This document shows, piece by piece, positions 11,283-22,600 of a stretch of 64,000 bases of DNA. Positions within the stretch are counted from its first letter, which is position 1. Every line of letters begins with the position of its first letter. The notes under the pieces are model-generated. The model had not been told where the DNA came from. It did not search any database and worked only from the letters and a program-made list of their open reading frames with translations. Source of the DNA: Erythrobasidium yunnanense (lineage: Eukaryota > Basidiomycota > Cystobasidiomycetes > Erythrobasidiales > Erythrobasidiaceae). The translations under genes were made by a program, and so were the position numbers. Location of the stretch: positions 1,816,065 to 1,880,064 of the forward strand of contig BCJC01000001.1 of the NCBI GenBank assembly GCA_001600175.1, read 5' to 3'.

Positions 11283-11897
11283 TCAAATGCAAAACGTACA
11301 GAGCATCTGATCCAATGCCATATCTTCTGGATCGAAACATAGTCTATATCCATCTCTGTAGATGACTTCTATCTTGTTCGGTCCTTTCTCTCGAAGCTGC
11401 GTGGTGATCTTGACCGTGCGACCAGCATTGCTTGGCGTATTGATGCACTGAGTCGCGAGGGGCAGAGGTGCAGACAACCGCCTGAACGATAGAACAAGTC
11501 TCTTGCACTCTGCTGCACAGGTGGCAGCTGCAAAGTACGAGACAGTGATCTTGTCAATGAAGGGAAGGTGGGTAGGCGTAAGAGGCGTTACTGGAGTGCT
11601 GATGACTTTTGTGGCACCTCTCGCCTTGATGGTTGATGAAGATGCTGCAGAGTCTGGCGATATCGATCCTTCAGACTGCGAGTCTGGCTTGAAGACGGGT
11701 TTTAAGGGTGAAGTAGGTCCGCGAGGAAGTACGGGGAGGGAAGTCGCCAAGGGAAGAGTGAGGGGAGCATGCTTATGGTAAAGCGAGTTCAAAGATAGCA
11801 TGCTATGCGATGTAACGTGTCGCAGAGGCTTTGGCGGAGGTGACTTTCGCGGATGATCGGAGAAGGAGGAAACTGTAGATGACCTTGAACGCTTCAT
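11283..11897 (-). CDS. Ser/Pro-rich hypothetical protein or 3' exon
   Basis: An open frame of 204 codons starting MKRSRSSTVSSFSDHPRK and ending DQMLCTFCI. The first half is Ser/Pro-rich and looks disordered. The last 90 residues are ordered: a strand FIDKITVSYFAA, a helix with KRLVLSFRR, then RTVKITTQLREKGPNKIEVI and a final YRDGYRLCFDPEDM. That order weakly recalls the mitochondrial ribosomal protein mL53, but I would not name it on this. It lies only about 45 bp downstream of the next Ser-rich frame (11943-12605) on the same strand, so both may belong to one gene. I could not find a splice pair in the right phase, because the upstream frame stops at 11943 before any usable donor. Confidence 0.5.
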   Translation of the reverse strand: MKRSRSSTVSSFSDHPRKSPPPKPLRHVTSHSMLSLNSLYHKHAPLTLPLATSLPVLPRGPTSPLKPVFKPDSQSEGSISPDSAASSSTIKARGATKVISTPVTPLTPTHLPFIDKITVSYFAAATCAAECKRLVLSFRRLSAPLPLATQCINTPSNAGRTVKITTQLREKGPNKIEVIYRDGYRLCFDPEDMALDQMLCTFCI

Positions 11898-11942
11898 TGG
11901 CACTGCAAGATATCCTTGCGACGCGACAGAAGGCGTTACGGG

Positions 11943-12605
11943 TCAATAGGCTGTGTGTTTGACAGGGGGCCCAGATGGAAGATGCGGAGATCGAGGCGTT
12001 TGAGGCTGACTAGCGCTCTGAGGGCTGCTGCCAGAGCTACTCAGACTTGGCGATAGCAGAGATAGCGTAGAAGACAGTGAGAAGCGCTTGGGAATCGATG
12101 CGTGTCCGGTATCTCCGGTAGGCTTTCCTGCAGGACTCGCCGAGCTTATGGCTGCATCGAGCAGATCGCTCAAGGTAGTTGCGGTGGAAGAGGACCTGGA
12201 TCGCGATAGTGTTGTAGGAGGAGGAGAGAGCTCGCTGGCCTTTGTGAGATATGTGTCTAGTGTAGGCTGACTGGAGATAGAAAAAGCTGTCAGATCTCGG
12301 CACGTGAATGCAGAACGCGAAGAAGCTACTCACGACAGCTCAGACTTTGCGTTTGTGAGTATTCTACGTGAAGGAGTAGTCGTTGTGCCAGTTGCAGCGG
12401 ATTGCAGCGAAGCTTTCGATGCTCGGCTCAGACAGGTCAAGGCCGAGGTCGACCTGGAGCGGGTCACTCGATTTGCCGGCCACCAATGAGTTTTGGGTGT
12501 GAGATGCTGCTCTTGTATCTCCTGTTGATGAGAAGCAGATGAAGATCTTCGTACAGGCGTAGCTGGCGCAGTCTTGCACCGACGAGCAGACCCTTCGGCG
12601 TCCAT
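11943..12605 (-). CDS. Ser/Thr-rich low-complexity protein
   Basis: Two exons join across a 60-nt intron (donor GTGAGT near 12331, acceptor CAG near 12271): ...NAKSELS then QPTLDTYLTKASELSPPPTT. The protein is dominated by Ser, Thr, Pro and Arg, with many SR and SP pairs, as in disordered phosphoprotein regions. It ends SGPPVKHTAY. The start at 12605 (MDAEGSARRCKTAPATPVRR) is chosen because the frame is open and codon use is even. Upstream, at 12650-12994, intron-like signals and a possible leader exon (MHGSSLNLSTYGMSPGYSEQ) suggest that the true 5' end may be further out. Function is unknown. Confidence 0.45.
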
Positions 12606-13222
12606 CTTGTCGAGGTGAAAAAGATGCCGAAGGAGTTACGCGAGAGAGCTTACAGAGCAGAAGGTAGTGGCATGCAGAAGCTAGAGATTGGGAGCTGAGA
12701 GTGGTATGGGATGAGAACGAAGAGAGAGGAGAGGATCACACCATTCACCATCGACCCTTGGCAGATTGCATCAGGCGACTTGCATCTGCGACTGCTACCT
12801 GCTGTGTGGGCGGACAAAGATGATTGATTGCCAGCGGGTTTAACGAGGTTTGTGAATGAGGCGAGGGAAACGCGAAGGAGTGCGAAGACACTAGAAGATC
12901 CAGGACAGTCGGACAAAGCCCATACCGAATTGAACTGCTCAGAGTAGCCGGGTGACATCCCGTATGTTGAAAGGTTCAACGAGGATCCGTGCATCTTGTC
13001 ACATCCAAGAAAGTTGGCTCGCGTTGGTTCGCAATGCTTCTGGGATCATGCAGGTAGCGATTTTAGTGCATCTAGAACGTCGTAGCATCAGCGTCAGCGT
13101 CAGCGTAGAGGGAAAAGCTAGATTTCGTAGAGGTGTGATATCGTGCTCAGCCAAAGCCGGTGACAGACAGTTTGGTATCGGTTCTTTCGCGCATTTGCAT
13201 CAACAAGCTATTTAGCAGCAAC
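12606..13222. other. Divergent intergenic region with possible leader exon
   Basis: This region separates the Ser-rich gene from VTA1. A small tandem repeat of CAGCGT lies near 13090. A possible 5' exon of the minus-strand gene lies at about 12926-12994. Confidence 0.4.
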
Positions 13223-14651
13223 ATGTCCCAGGCGAAGCTGCCGCCGTCAATACCCAAAGCTGCTGGCCCATTTCTGGCGCGAGCCAGCGAGCTCGAAGCA
13301 AGAGACCCCGTCATCGCATATTGGTGCAAGTTGGCCCGATTTCCAGCAAGGCCCTACAAGTCAGCTGATACGATACTGCGATATCAGGCAGATTCAAAGC
13401 GGCACAATTGGCTTTGGACAAGATCCCTGCAGACAATGAAGGCAGGGAGTTCCTAGGCAATCTCATGGACGAGCTCGAAACCGTTAGTCTCGAGCCAATA
13501 CTGTGCGACTCGCGTGTGTTCCTGACAATTCTGATGCTTCTACCTCTCCTGAATTGACAACCGTCGTCCCGGCTGACCACCTCCTCTCGCTTCGTTATCC
13601 TGTCCCTGCTTATCACAACCTTCTCAGGCCAAAGCAGCGATGGCAGACAATGAGCTCGTCACAGATGACGTAGCAGGATCAGCGTACATCTCAAACTTCG
13701 CCTCTAAAGTCTTCGACGCTGCAGATGCAACAGATAGAAACGGCAAAGCTACGAGGTATGTCATGCTAAAGTGGTTCGCCAAGCTCCGCTGACGCATTCG
13801 TTAAACTCTCAGAACGACTGCGAAGGAGTTCGTAGCTGCCTCCGTCTTCTTCGATGTTCTGTCCATCTTTGGGCCACTCGATACAGATGTGAGTCGCGCT
13901 GATCCAGTCAAGTTCTTTGAGACCTAGGCTGACCTCTTCTTCGCTTCGTCAGGTCAACGAGAAGATAACATATTCCAAGTGGAAAGCCACGCAGATAGCG
14001 AAAGCTTTCCGCGAAGGCAGAGTGCCCTCACCTGGTCCTGCAAACGCAAAAGCCGATCTTCCATACGAGCTGCAACAGCCTGAGGCTTCGAAATCTTCAG
14101 AAGATGTAGCACGTCAGCTCCTGGGGCATGAGCATACTATAGATCTGCCGTCGGCACCCTCCGATGCGTACCAGCAGAACGCCGACTTCGATCTGCCTAG
14201 CGTTCCGTCTGCCTTCGATAGCGAGCAGGACATGAACATAGATATCAAGCCTACACTACTCCCTCCACCGCTTTCAGACCCTCCTACGACCTTACCTTCA
14301 CCATCTGCGCCGCCTCTACAGCCGCGAGCGGTCCCTCCAGTTCTACCTCCAGAACACACGAGTACTCCTCCTACTCCTCTGAAAGGACAGGCACGTACCT
14401 CTATGATCCCTCCGAAGGCACCACCCTCACAACTAGGTCGAGAAACGCCAGACCCGCTCGTCATTCCAAGTCCAGCTGTGGGTGCTTCAGCGGCAGCAGA
14501 GGAGTGGGCACCTGCTCCGACGGTCATAGATCCTATCAAGATTGGGAATGCTCAGAAACATGCAAAGTGGGCGATATCGGCATTGAATTATGAAGATATA
14601 GACACGGCAAAGAAGGAATTACGGGCTGCACTAGCGCTGATTGGCGGTTAA
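13223..14651 (+). CDS. VTA1: Vacuolar sorting protein Vta1 (ESCRT-III/Vps4 cofactor)
   Basis: Vta1 (LIP5 in animals) binds ESCRT-III subunits through N-terminal MIT-like repeats. It activates the AAA ATPase Vps4 through a C-terminal VSL domain on endosomes. Exon 1 gives MSQAKLPPSIPKAAGPFLAR and ...VIAYWCK. A short intron leads to FKAAQLALDKIPADNEGREF, then an exon with AMADNELVTDDVAGSAYISN and TAKEFVAASVFFDVLSIFG, then EKITYSKWKATQIAKAFREG. A Pro/Ser-rich linker (codons around 14150-14500) follows. The C-terminal VSL helix pair reads QKHAKWAISALNYEDIDTAK and ELRAALALIGG, close to the family consensus. Five exons are inferred. The end at 14651 converges on the gene ending at 14697, only 45 bp away. 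Confidence 0.92.
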
Positions 14652-14696
14652 CGTCCTTTGATGCATGTTGTTGAACAATACTATACACACTGTGGA

Positions 14697-15721
14697 TCAA
14701 GTCGAGATCCCTCTTCCTCCGCGGATCTGTAGCCCGCTATTCTCCATCAAAGCCAGCTCGAACCCTTCGAGATCCTGAATGGCCGCCTCCCTCTTGCGCA
14801 GATTATACGTATACTTGTGGTTGAGAATAGCCAGTGGCACATTCGGTGCGAATTGTCCACCCTTCTTCATACTCTCCTCGAAAGCCGCCAGTTCCCGTGG
14901 ATAGTACCACTTTGACGAGCTGCTGAGGGGTCCTAGCAATCTCAAGTCATTGAAAGGCACCACTTTGGCTTTAAATAATCTTGGGAAGATATCGTGTGCT
15001 TTATGGCTGATCTTGACTGAACATTCGTGGTAGGGCGTCGTTGATCTCCCTGATCTTTGATATTCCGTCAAAGACAGGTATTTCCCCTTCGGAGCGATGA
15101 GATCTATCTTCTTGATTATCCGAGTAGGCCAGATGAGCGCGACACCGGCCATCGTGAACCCTGCGCCAGTAAGAAGAGTAGCTACGCCATAGCGTTTCCA
15201 AGCTGGCCATTGTTCGACTTGTGGAGCACTATAATTCTTCGTCAGTGTCTCGGTGCAGGAGCTCTGGGAAGGATTACTCACTCCGGATCTTTCGATGGTT
15301 TCGCTTCACGTCGTATGATATCAGCAGCATTGAAGCACTGGAATGTTTGACATGAGTAAACAGCGCGAAGTATGTGGAACAGAGGCCGTACCATCAAGCA
15401 GAGCATGAGACCCAGGCCATAGAGGAGCCGAGCAGGAGGTAGGAACTTTTCGTCTATGAAGTACGCCTCCCGTTCCGGAACGCCTTCAGAGGCATCCACA
15501 AATGCAGGAACCACTACATCTTGGGGCTGAGCTTGGTGCTGCTGCTGGAGAGTCGCTACTACAGGCGCAGGAAGATCGGGCTTTGCATCTTGTACCCTCG
15601 ACGGTACGAACTTGTACTGTTGCTTGCTTTTGCCTTTTCCTTTGGCTTTACTGCTCGCATAGCGTACGGATACTAGAATTCTAGGTGCGCGAAGAAGACT
15701 TGTGGAAAGCAGAGTCGTCAT
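14697..15721 (-). CDS. Predicted mitochondrial inner-membrane protein, unassigned
   Basis: The start at 15721 gives MTTLLSTSLLRAPRILVSVR, a basic amphipathic leader typical of mitochondrial import, followed by YASSKAKGKGKSKQQ. A first membrane helix, LLYGLGLMLCLM, is followed by an intron and CFNAADIIRREAKPSKDPE. A second intron leads to WPAWKRYGVATLLTGAGFTM and AGVALIWPTRIIKKIDLI, a second membrane helix. The C-terminal soluble part reads LSLTEYQRSGRS, VVPFNDLRLLGPL and SSSKWYYPRELAAF. Two helices near the N-terminal half plus a soluble tail resemble the layout of TMEM186/TMEM223-type assembly factors. I cannot assign it to them from sequence alone. The stop is at 14697. Confidence 0.7.
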
Positions 15722-16153
15722 TTTGGGCAAGAGGTAACCGCTGAAGCAAAGGTACAGATGCTATGAGCATTTAGATTGTGGTGTAACAACACTGGCGGAT
15801 GAGAAACAGAACCCTCCCTACAGCTTCAACTGATAATGTCGCATCCTTGCGGATTCATACTTCAGCTCAGCTTCTATGTATACTTATAAGTCTGCTCACG
15901 AGCTTCCATGGTTTGGCTCATCAGGTGTGTTGCAGGGGTCCCTCGTAAGTGGGAGTAGTAGCTGCACTGCCACGGAAAGGGCCATCTGGCTTGAGAACGG
16001 CTCCATTCCTAGGTGCCTTTTCATCGATAAAGACATTCCAATTTCGAGAACCAGAACTGCAGGACGCGTTATAGACGTCTTGGTATGAGAGCCTGCTAGG
16101 CCAACATTCATTGAGTAAGCAGAACGATCCTCAAAAAAGCGAGTCGGGAACCC
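15722..16153. other. Intergenic region
   Basis: Upstream region of the mitochondrial protein gene and downstream region of the zinc-finger gene. I see no supported gene. Two short antiparallel ORFs around 15876-16111 are mirror shadows of each other. Confidence 0.5.
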
Positions 16154-17060
16154 CTACGAATAATCGAAATGGTCGAAGAGATCACCTCCTTCGTACGTTT
16201 CGCGGTTCTCGATGGCGTCTGCTGCGTTCATAGAAGCTTTTGGAATACCAAACCCGGCCCCAGGCAGTTCTCCACTGGAAGTCGGAGTTGCTAAGGCTGC
16301 CGGATGTATCTGCTTGGGATGCTTTGATACTGCAGCACATTGCTCCTCTCCCGACTGCTCTATTTCGCCAGTGCCTTCCCTCGAGGCCTCGTCTAAGGCG
16401 TCGCGTAAAGTGATTGCGACAGAAGGACAGAAACGTGCAGCTGCTGAAAGACGAGGAGTCTTAGATGTGGTTTGAAGGATGCATCGACAAGCGGAAAGCG
16501 CACAATGGCATGATGGCCCAACGTAGCCATGCGAACGTCGCGTTCGGACAGCTTTCAGGTCTTCATGGGCACAGTTGATGTTGCGCAGGCGTGAGCTCTG
16601 TAGCATGTACATTGAGGAGATGATTGCTCTTGTCGCCAATCTGAGCACCAGGTTTCTTGTTGCAGAGCTTGCAATACCACTTAAGATGCTTGAACCTCCT
16701 GCCAGGGCGAAGCTCGTAGAAGTCGATTACAGCGTAATCTGATTGCTGCATGAGGTCCAGTATGAGCCGAAATGCCAGCAAGCATGGTGCAGAGCTCCTT
16801 GATAGCACGGCTTGTGGCTTCGTCAGGCGGCTTGAGTGTTCGTGGTCAGCCTGTCAAACGCCTGTTAATGATGGATCGTCTGATAGAGCTTGCTGGCCAT
16901 ATATGCATCTTCTTGAGCTGCGTCAATCTTCACAGCGATTGTTGACTGCTCAAAGGCTTTTGATGCGGACAGTATGGTAGCAAGGTGTGAGCCATGTTCC
17001 CAGATTCACAGAATATTGTCTCGAGCTTTGTAGAAACAACGGTATTATATATCAATGAGA
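16154..17060 (-). CDS. Putative BED/C2H2-type zinc-finger protein, exon structure unresolved
   Basis: Several coding-like exons on the minus strand fit one gene, but I could not close the model. Upstream blocks read LATILSASKAFEQSTIAVKI and DAAQEDAYMASKLYQTIHH (about 16895-16990), then DEATSRAIKELCTMLAGISA (about 16770-16830). A zinc-finger exon follows with YAVIDFYELRPGRRFKHLKW and YCKLCNKKPGAQIGDKSNHL, a C-x2-C-x13-H-x4-H arrangement like a BED finger. After a further intron the C-terminus is acidic (NAADAIENRETYEGGD) and ends DLFDHFDYS at 16154. BED fingers bind DNA and are common in transposon-derived host proteins. No transposase part or terminal repeat is visible, so this looks like a host gene. 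Function is unknown. Confidence 0.45.
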
Positions 17061-17196
17061 ATAAGACGTCCCAGCCCCAAGCTTGCAACTCATAAGCCCG
17101 ATTGCCCATCACTTCGGAATGGCGCTTAGATCTCAGCCCTGCAAGCCATAGATTAGCACGATCGAAAACGGACGCTCGAAAATTGGACTCATTCGC

Positions 17197-19344
17197 TTAC
17201 CATACGTGCTGACGAGGCTTCTCGTAGATAGGAGTGCTGGCGGCGTTGTCGCCGAATGGATCATCTGGGTCAAGGAGGCTTCCGCCCTTAGTCTCCTTCT
17301 CGTCAACGAAGTCCTTCCAGCCTCTGTTACCGGAGCTGCCGGATGGGCGGTAGTCCTCTTCATCGGAAGAGCTGCAATTGCCTAAGGTCAGTCAAAAGCT
17401 CTTGCAGAAATCGCTGGACTGCTTACGAATAGTCAGAGTAGTCAGACAGATTGCCTTGTCCGTATTGATCGCGTGTATCAACAGCATGCTTCGGGTTCAT
17501 CGGAGCTTGTAGAGGATCAAAGTTGAGTCCAGCCAGATCTCCATAAATACCGGGAGTGGGCAGTCCAGCAGCCTGCCTCTGCCTGTTGTTCTTCAAGATC
17601 TCGGTGCGCTGTCTGTCTCGCAGCTTGTCGAGTTCGCCAAAGCTTTGCATGGAGGCATTGTTCAAAGAGACATCACGCAGATTTGTAGCGAGGCTATCGG
17701 GAGATGCAGCAGGTGGCTTGGCAGCAGCAGGCGCAGGTGCAGGTGCAGCAGCTGGCTCTGCTTTGGCTTGGGCTGCTGCATGCTCAGCAGCAGATGCCTC
17801 CTTGGCGCGCTGCATGATAGCCTCTTCATCATCGGAATCTTCGTCTGCCGGCTTGGTCAACATCCGGTCGTAAAGCCTGAGAGCAGCGATAATTTGATCA
17901 CTTCAAGAAAGATTAGCTTCTACGACAAAGGAAACTCGATGATTGGCGACTGACTTGCTGGAGATGAGCATGCCAATGTATTCTCCCGTGGTATCTGCTT
18001 CACAAAGCTGGATGTATCGGATGATGAGTTTCCTCGAGTCTTTGAGCTTCGTCAACTGCTCCTGGACGCGAGTATTGCTGGATACCGACTCCTTCTCGCG
18101 ATTGACATGCTGCAGGGCATTGACCAAACCATTTGCGTACATAGAGGAATTGGCGACAGATTGTGCGATCTTTGGCTTCTCCTGCTCGAACGAATATATC
18201 AGCTATGAGCGTACATTCAATAAAGGTAAGCCTGCGCACTTGTTCAAAGTTGAACGGAACCCGCTTCTTGTTGGCGGTCGTAGTAGTAGTGGACGAGCTG
18301 CCGAAGCCGAACGAACTCTTGTTCTTCGCCTTCTCGGCCTTTTCTTTCTCCCGAAGCTCTTCACGCTCTTTGGCTTCCTGTCTCTCCTTCTCTAGCCGAG
18401 CTTTAGAAGCCTCTTCCCGAGCTTTAGCTTCCTTGCGTCTCTGTCTCTCCTCGCGAAGCTTCTTGGCGTGCTCATCTTCCTCGCCTTGTAGCCTCCGAGC
18501 CATCTTCTCGTCCAATCGCAATTGGGATTCCTGTTCATGTCGCGCCTGCTCCTTCTTGAAAGCCTCTTTGGCTTTCGCATCTTCTTCCTGTATCACTCTA
18601 TCGTGAGCCTGCGACCAATAGCCTCTGCGACGAGCTTACTTACACCTCGAGCTCCACCAACTTCCTCCCACCACTGAGCATAGACTTTCATAGATCGGTC
18701 CTCTCGGTAAGATGCATGGAAGCCTTTCAATACAGACAGTAGAGTCTTCTTGACTGTCGGATCTGTTTGCGGGTCGCCAGCAATGATCTGATTACGAGCA
18801 GTCAGCTTTCGAGCTCTTGCATTCAGCTACAATTGGTCCATCATACCTTCAAACGCTCGATAAGGGTTGGATCAGGGAAGTGTCCTTTGGTCCACAGTTC
18901 ACTGTTAAGTATCTCTGCCGATCACCGCTTATCGATATCGCTCACTCTGGAAGTTGGTTCGTTCGCCGGAGTTCTCGACGAGACATTTGATGATCTAGAT
19001 GTAAGTGTAAGCATGGACTTATGGCAGAGGGGCAGTTGGACTAACGAAGATAGCTCTGAGCTGCATATGTGTATTTCCGTACTTGAGCTTCTTTCGGAGC
19101 ATTCGGGCAGCTTCGCCAGGGCTAGTAGTAAAGAGAACATGATTGAAAAAGATGTGTCTGCAGTGATTGCAACGCTTGCATACCCAGAGTGTTGCAGATT
19201 GATGCTTTCGACGAGTTCCGGGATCCCCTCATACTCGGTTACCTTGTACGAGCTCGAGCATAGGCGTTCGATCCAATCAGTGACAGCTGAAGGTATCGCA
19301 TCATCGTCAGCTTTTGTTGGATCAACCTCCCGTTGGGCTCCCAT
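17197..19344 (-). CDS. LSB5: Lsb5-like VHS/GAT-domain endocytic adaptor
   Basis: Lsb5 links ubiquitin/Arf-type sorting to the actin machinery at the plasma membrane. The start at 19344 gives MGAQREVDPTKADDDAIPSA, then the VHS domain begins (VTDWIERLCSSSYKVTEYEG, IPELVESINLQHSG). It continues through several short exons (LRKKLKYGNTHMQLRA, ELWTKGHFPDPTLIERLK) and ends with VKKTLLSVLKGFHASYRED and VYAQWWEEVGG. A long charged helix rich in E, K and R (about 18400-18590) replaces a simple linker, with EDEHAKKLREERQRRKEAK. The GAT-like helices follow (SMYANGLVNALQHVNREKES, TKLKDSRKLIIRYIQLCEAD, GEYIGMLISS). The Ala/Pro-rich tail contains YSDYSSSDEED and ends with DPDDPFGDNAAS and RQHVW. The DPF triplet fits clathrin-adaptor binding. 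The long charged helix makes it bigger than yeast Lsb5. Confidence 0.85.
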
Positions 19345-19623
19345 CCGCAGCTCAGCATGTGGTCCCGCTTTCCTGCTTGAACCGCAGTGCTCTTGGCTCT
19401 TTGATGTTCGCAGCAGCAGTAGCTTACCCGTTTGCGGCTTGTACGATGCAGCGATCTGCTCGCCATGGCGAAGCGCCTGCGATAGGAAAGCCATTGCTAC
19501 AAGTCGTTCAAGCGCAAGAAAGAGGTGTTGACGCAAAGAGCGATCGTAGTGATATGAGGTTGCTATTCGGCTGACCGTCTGTGCTTTCGACCTTCAGTAT
19601 AGATACATAATGCTAACGACATG

Positions 19624-22600
19624 CTACAGATACAACGACGCGCAGCTGTAGGCAGTGATGTCAGCCAGCGCTCTCGGAAACACGATGAAAAGCCAACTCA
19701 CAAAACGATATCTCTCTTAATACTTGCTTGACAGGCTTCCATCTTTTGGTATAAAGCAGCGTCTCCAATGACTCGAGCGGCATCCCGCACTTCTCGGCAT
19801 GTCTCGTCTAAGCGGGTTATAGTTCGCACAATCGTGCCTTCTTGCACGTCCGTCAGGGCAGTGATTTCGTTGAAAGGCTATCAGATCATCGGTCAGTGAT
19901 GTGACATACTACCGAACGCACGCCTTACCATGCCGCGAGCCCATTCATAGACTACCTCACTCAGCCCGAAGTTGAGCTCGTTGGATTCCGGGCCATTCTC
20001 AGCAACATCTGCTCGTCGGGCTACTTGTGCAGCAGTGATACGTTCGGCCAGTCCCTTGATGCGGTCTCGGCCCTATTGGGGTGTATCCGGTCAGCGCAAG
20101 CCGGCGTGACTAGCAAAGATAGACTTACCTCAATCAGTCTCGGCGTAAGCTCAGGCTCGGTGTCGGATCGCCGCTCTTGGAAGACGAAAGACGACAGCAG
20201 GGCTACGACCTCTTCCGGCTCATATCCCGAAAGGAAGTTCTCCAGAATCAGCTCGGTGAGGACCAATTCGTGACCTGTGTTGATCTCGCATGCCACTCTG
20301 CCTTTAAGCAGCACCGTCGACTTGTCGTCGATGAACTGAAGATCTTGCAAGACGCCTATTCTCTGTTCGTAGTCTGGCAGCAACTCGAGATTCTGTTCGG
20401 ATATGGCTTGTCGCAAACTAAGGAGGTATATCATCAGGAGCTGGTTGTGAATGAAAGCAATATGACTACTTACGAAGCTACTTTCTCTTCCATCTGCCTA
20501 TACCCATGTAAAGCTCTGTAGTGCTCCTCGAACTCCCTATCTCTGGTGATGCCAAGTTTGGTCTGCTGCTTGAGCAACGTCTCACGCTCGTGTAGCATTT
20601 CTACAAGCTCGATGCCTTTCAGACGACTGAGATCCGCTTCTTTGCTCAACGGATCTGCACTAAGCTGATCAAGCATTTGTTTCGCTTCTAGTAGGCTTTC
20701 GTCCGGTATTTGATTAACGCGCTTCAAGGCGAGTTGATCATATTGCAGCTGCAACGTAACACTGTCAGAGGTGCTTCGATGCACATGTCAATTTGCGTCC
20801 ACTTACCTTTTGGGTGAAGCGAGTCACCAAAGCTATGCTGGTTATGGGGATCTGATCGACTTGATAGTTTAGGTTGCTGGAAGTTGTTTGACTTGCCGTC
20901 GGAGGCCAAGAAGGAGGTTCTGCGAGATTGGGTCCGACTGTGCAGCATTTCATTAGTCAGCTATACAAGCAGACATGCAGTCTAGACTAACCCGTTGCAT
21001 CTGCAGGAACTTCGCTTTGCATGTATATGAGAGCGTAGAATACCTTGGTAGGGTCTATGCGGCCGTCCACACCCGCAAAAGGTAGGCCTGGCCGAAGAAG
21101 AACAGCCAGAGCGGTCCCGTATTTCTATACAAATAGATAAGCAAAGCACACTGCACTTCAGTAGCATGGCTTACATTGTCGGAGAGGACGACTACGCGAC
21201 CAGATGCGAACATTCTGTAACCAGTTGATGAGCTATATAGGCCTGAAACAAGAGACTCATTGATGCGGGCGAGCCTGGCGGAAATGTCGTAATATTTGCG
21301 AATATCGTTCGAGATCTCGTTGTCTGGAATAGATGGCATTGCTAGCAATTCCTTTTCGCTCTGTAATGGGGTATCAGCAAGGATCGTATAATGGCCTTCA
21401 GCAGAATGCACCTCTAGGATCTTTTTCTGCTTCTCCGGCAGTAAGCGTTGTGAGGAATTCTCGGAGAAGCTTCGCTTGATCATCTCTTCTACCCTCAGAG
21501 CTTCTACCCTCAGCAAATTAAGGATCATCGTGTACGTCAGTCGGAATTGGGATGACAGCTTGGTCGGCTGGCCAAGAATCATGGTTGTAAGGGTAGCAGT
21601 CTGCTGAAAGCGTCAGCACAGCTCGAGAGGAACAGCTGGATCACCCACATCCGGCGGCTCGTTATCGTTACACAGGATTATCACGACACCGGTCTTGTCT
21701 AGACCTCGTCGCCCGGCACGTCCAGACATCTGGGTATACTCGCCAGCTAGAAGATCTCGGAATTGTCGGCCATCGTGCTTTCTGATGCCCGAGAAGACAA
21801 CAGTCCTTGCGGGCATATTGACACCCATAGCGAAAGTTTCGGTCGCAAAAAGAACCTTGACCAGACCGCGAGAGAACAGAAGTTCCACCATCTGGGGAGG
21901 GATCAGCGTTGTCCTTGACCACATCTCCCCGCCAACCCACCTCCTTCACGATAGGTAACAGACCACCGTGATGTACACCGATACCACGCCCTAAGAGCTG
22001 TCGCATCTTGCCAATCTGAGGCAGCTTCTTGTCTGAGCCTTTCAGACGGGTGATGCTTCTCTCGATGACGATATGAATTTCGCTCTTCTCGGAAGCCGTA
22101 CAGAGGTCTGTATTGGGCATGCTGTCTGCATGCTCTTCGCACTTCTTCTTCGAGAATGAGAAGACAACTACCGGGAGTAGCTCCTTCTTTCGCAAGAGAT
22201 TGATGAGGTGCACCCATAATTGCTTGTCTTGAGCTGCCATTGAGCGCATCCCTGATCGGACAGGGCCGAAAGTACCAGCTCCTCGAACAGCTGCATTGGC
22301 GACTGGAGCTGTACCTCGACCCCGATTAGCAGCACCTCCGCGGCCTGCCTGACCGCCGCGACCTCCTTGTCCGCCTCTGCTTGCTGCTTGGGCAGTCTTG
22401 GCTCGGTCGCCCTGGCGGACAAGCGGCCCAAGTCCAGCAGCCTCGCGTTCTTTCTCTTGCTTTCGCTTGAGAGCTTCGCCAGCATCCTTCCAGCCTTGTC
22501 CATCGAATTGGCCTTTGCTATCGACGATTCTGTAGAGCTCCTTGCCAGCATATAGGTGATGCTCCAGCGGTACAGGACGCTTGGCTGTGCTGATCACATA

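Noticed and set aside
14114-14539. Minus Gly/Ser-rich ORF of 141 codons
   Set aside because: Antisense to the Pro/Ser linker of VTA1; composition explained by the complement of that linker.
18767-19531. Plus ORF of 254 codons
   Set aside because: It overlaps the VHS-domain exons of LSB5 on the other strand and has no family resemblance.
22168-22551. Minus ORF of 127 codons in another frame
   Set aside because: Shadow of the SKI2 exon that carries the Gly/Arg insert.
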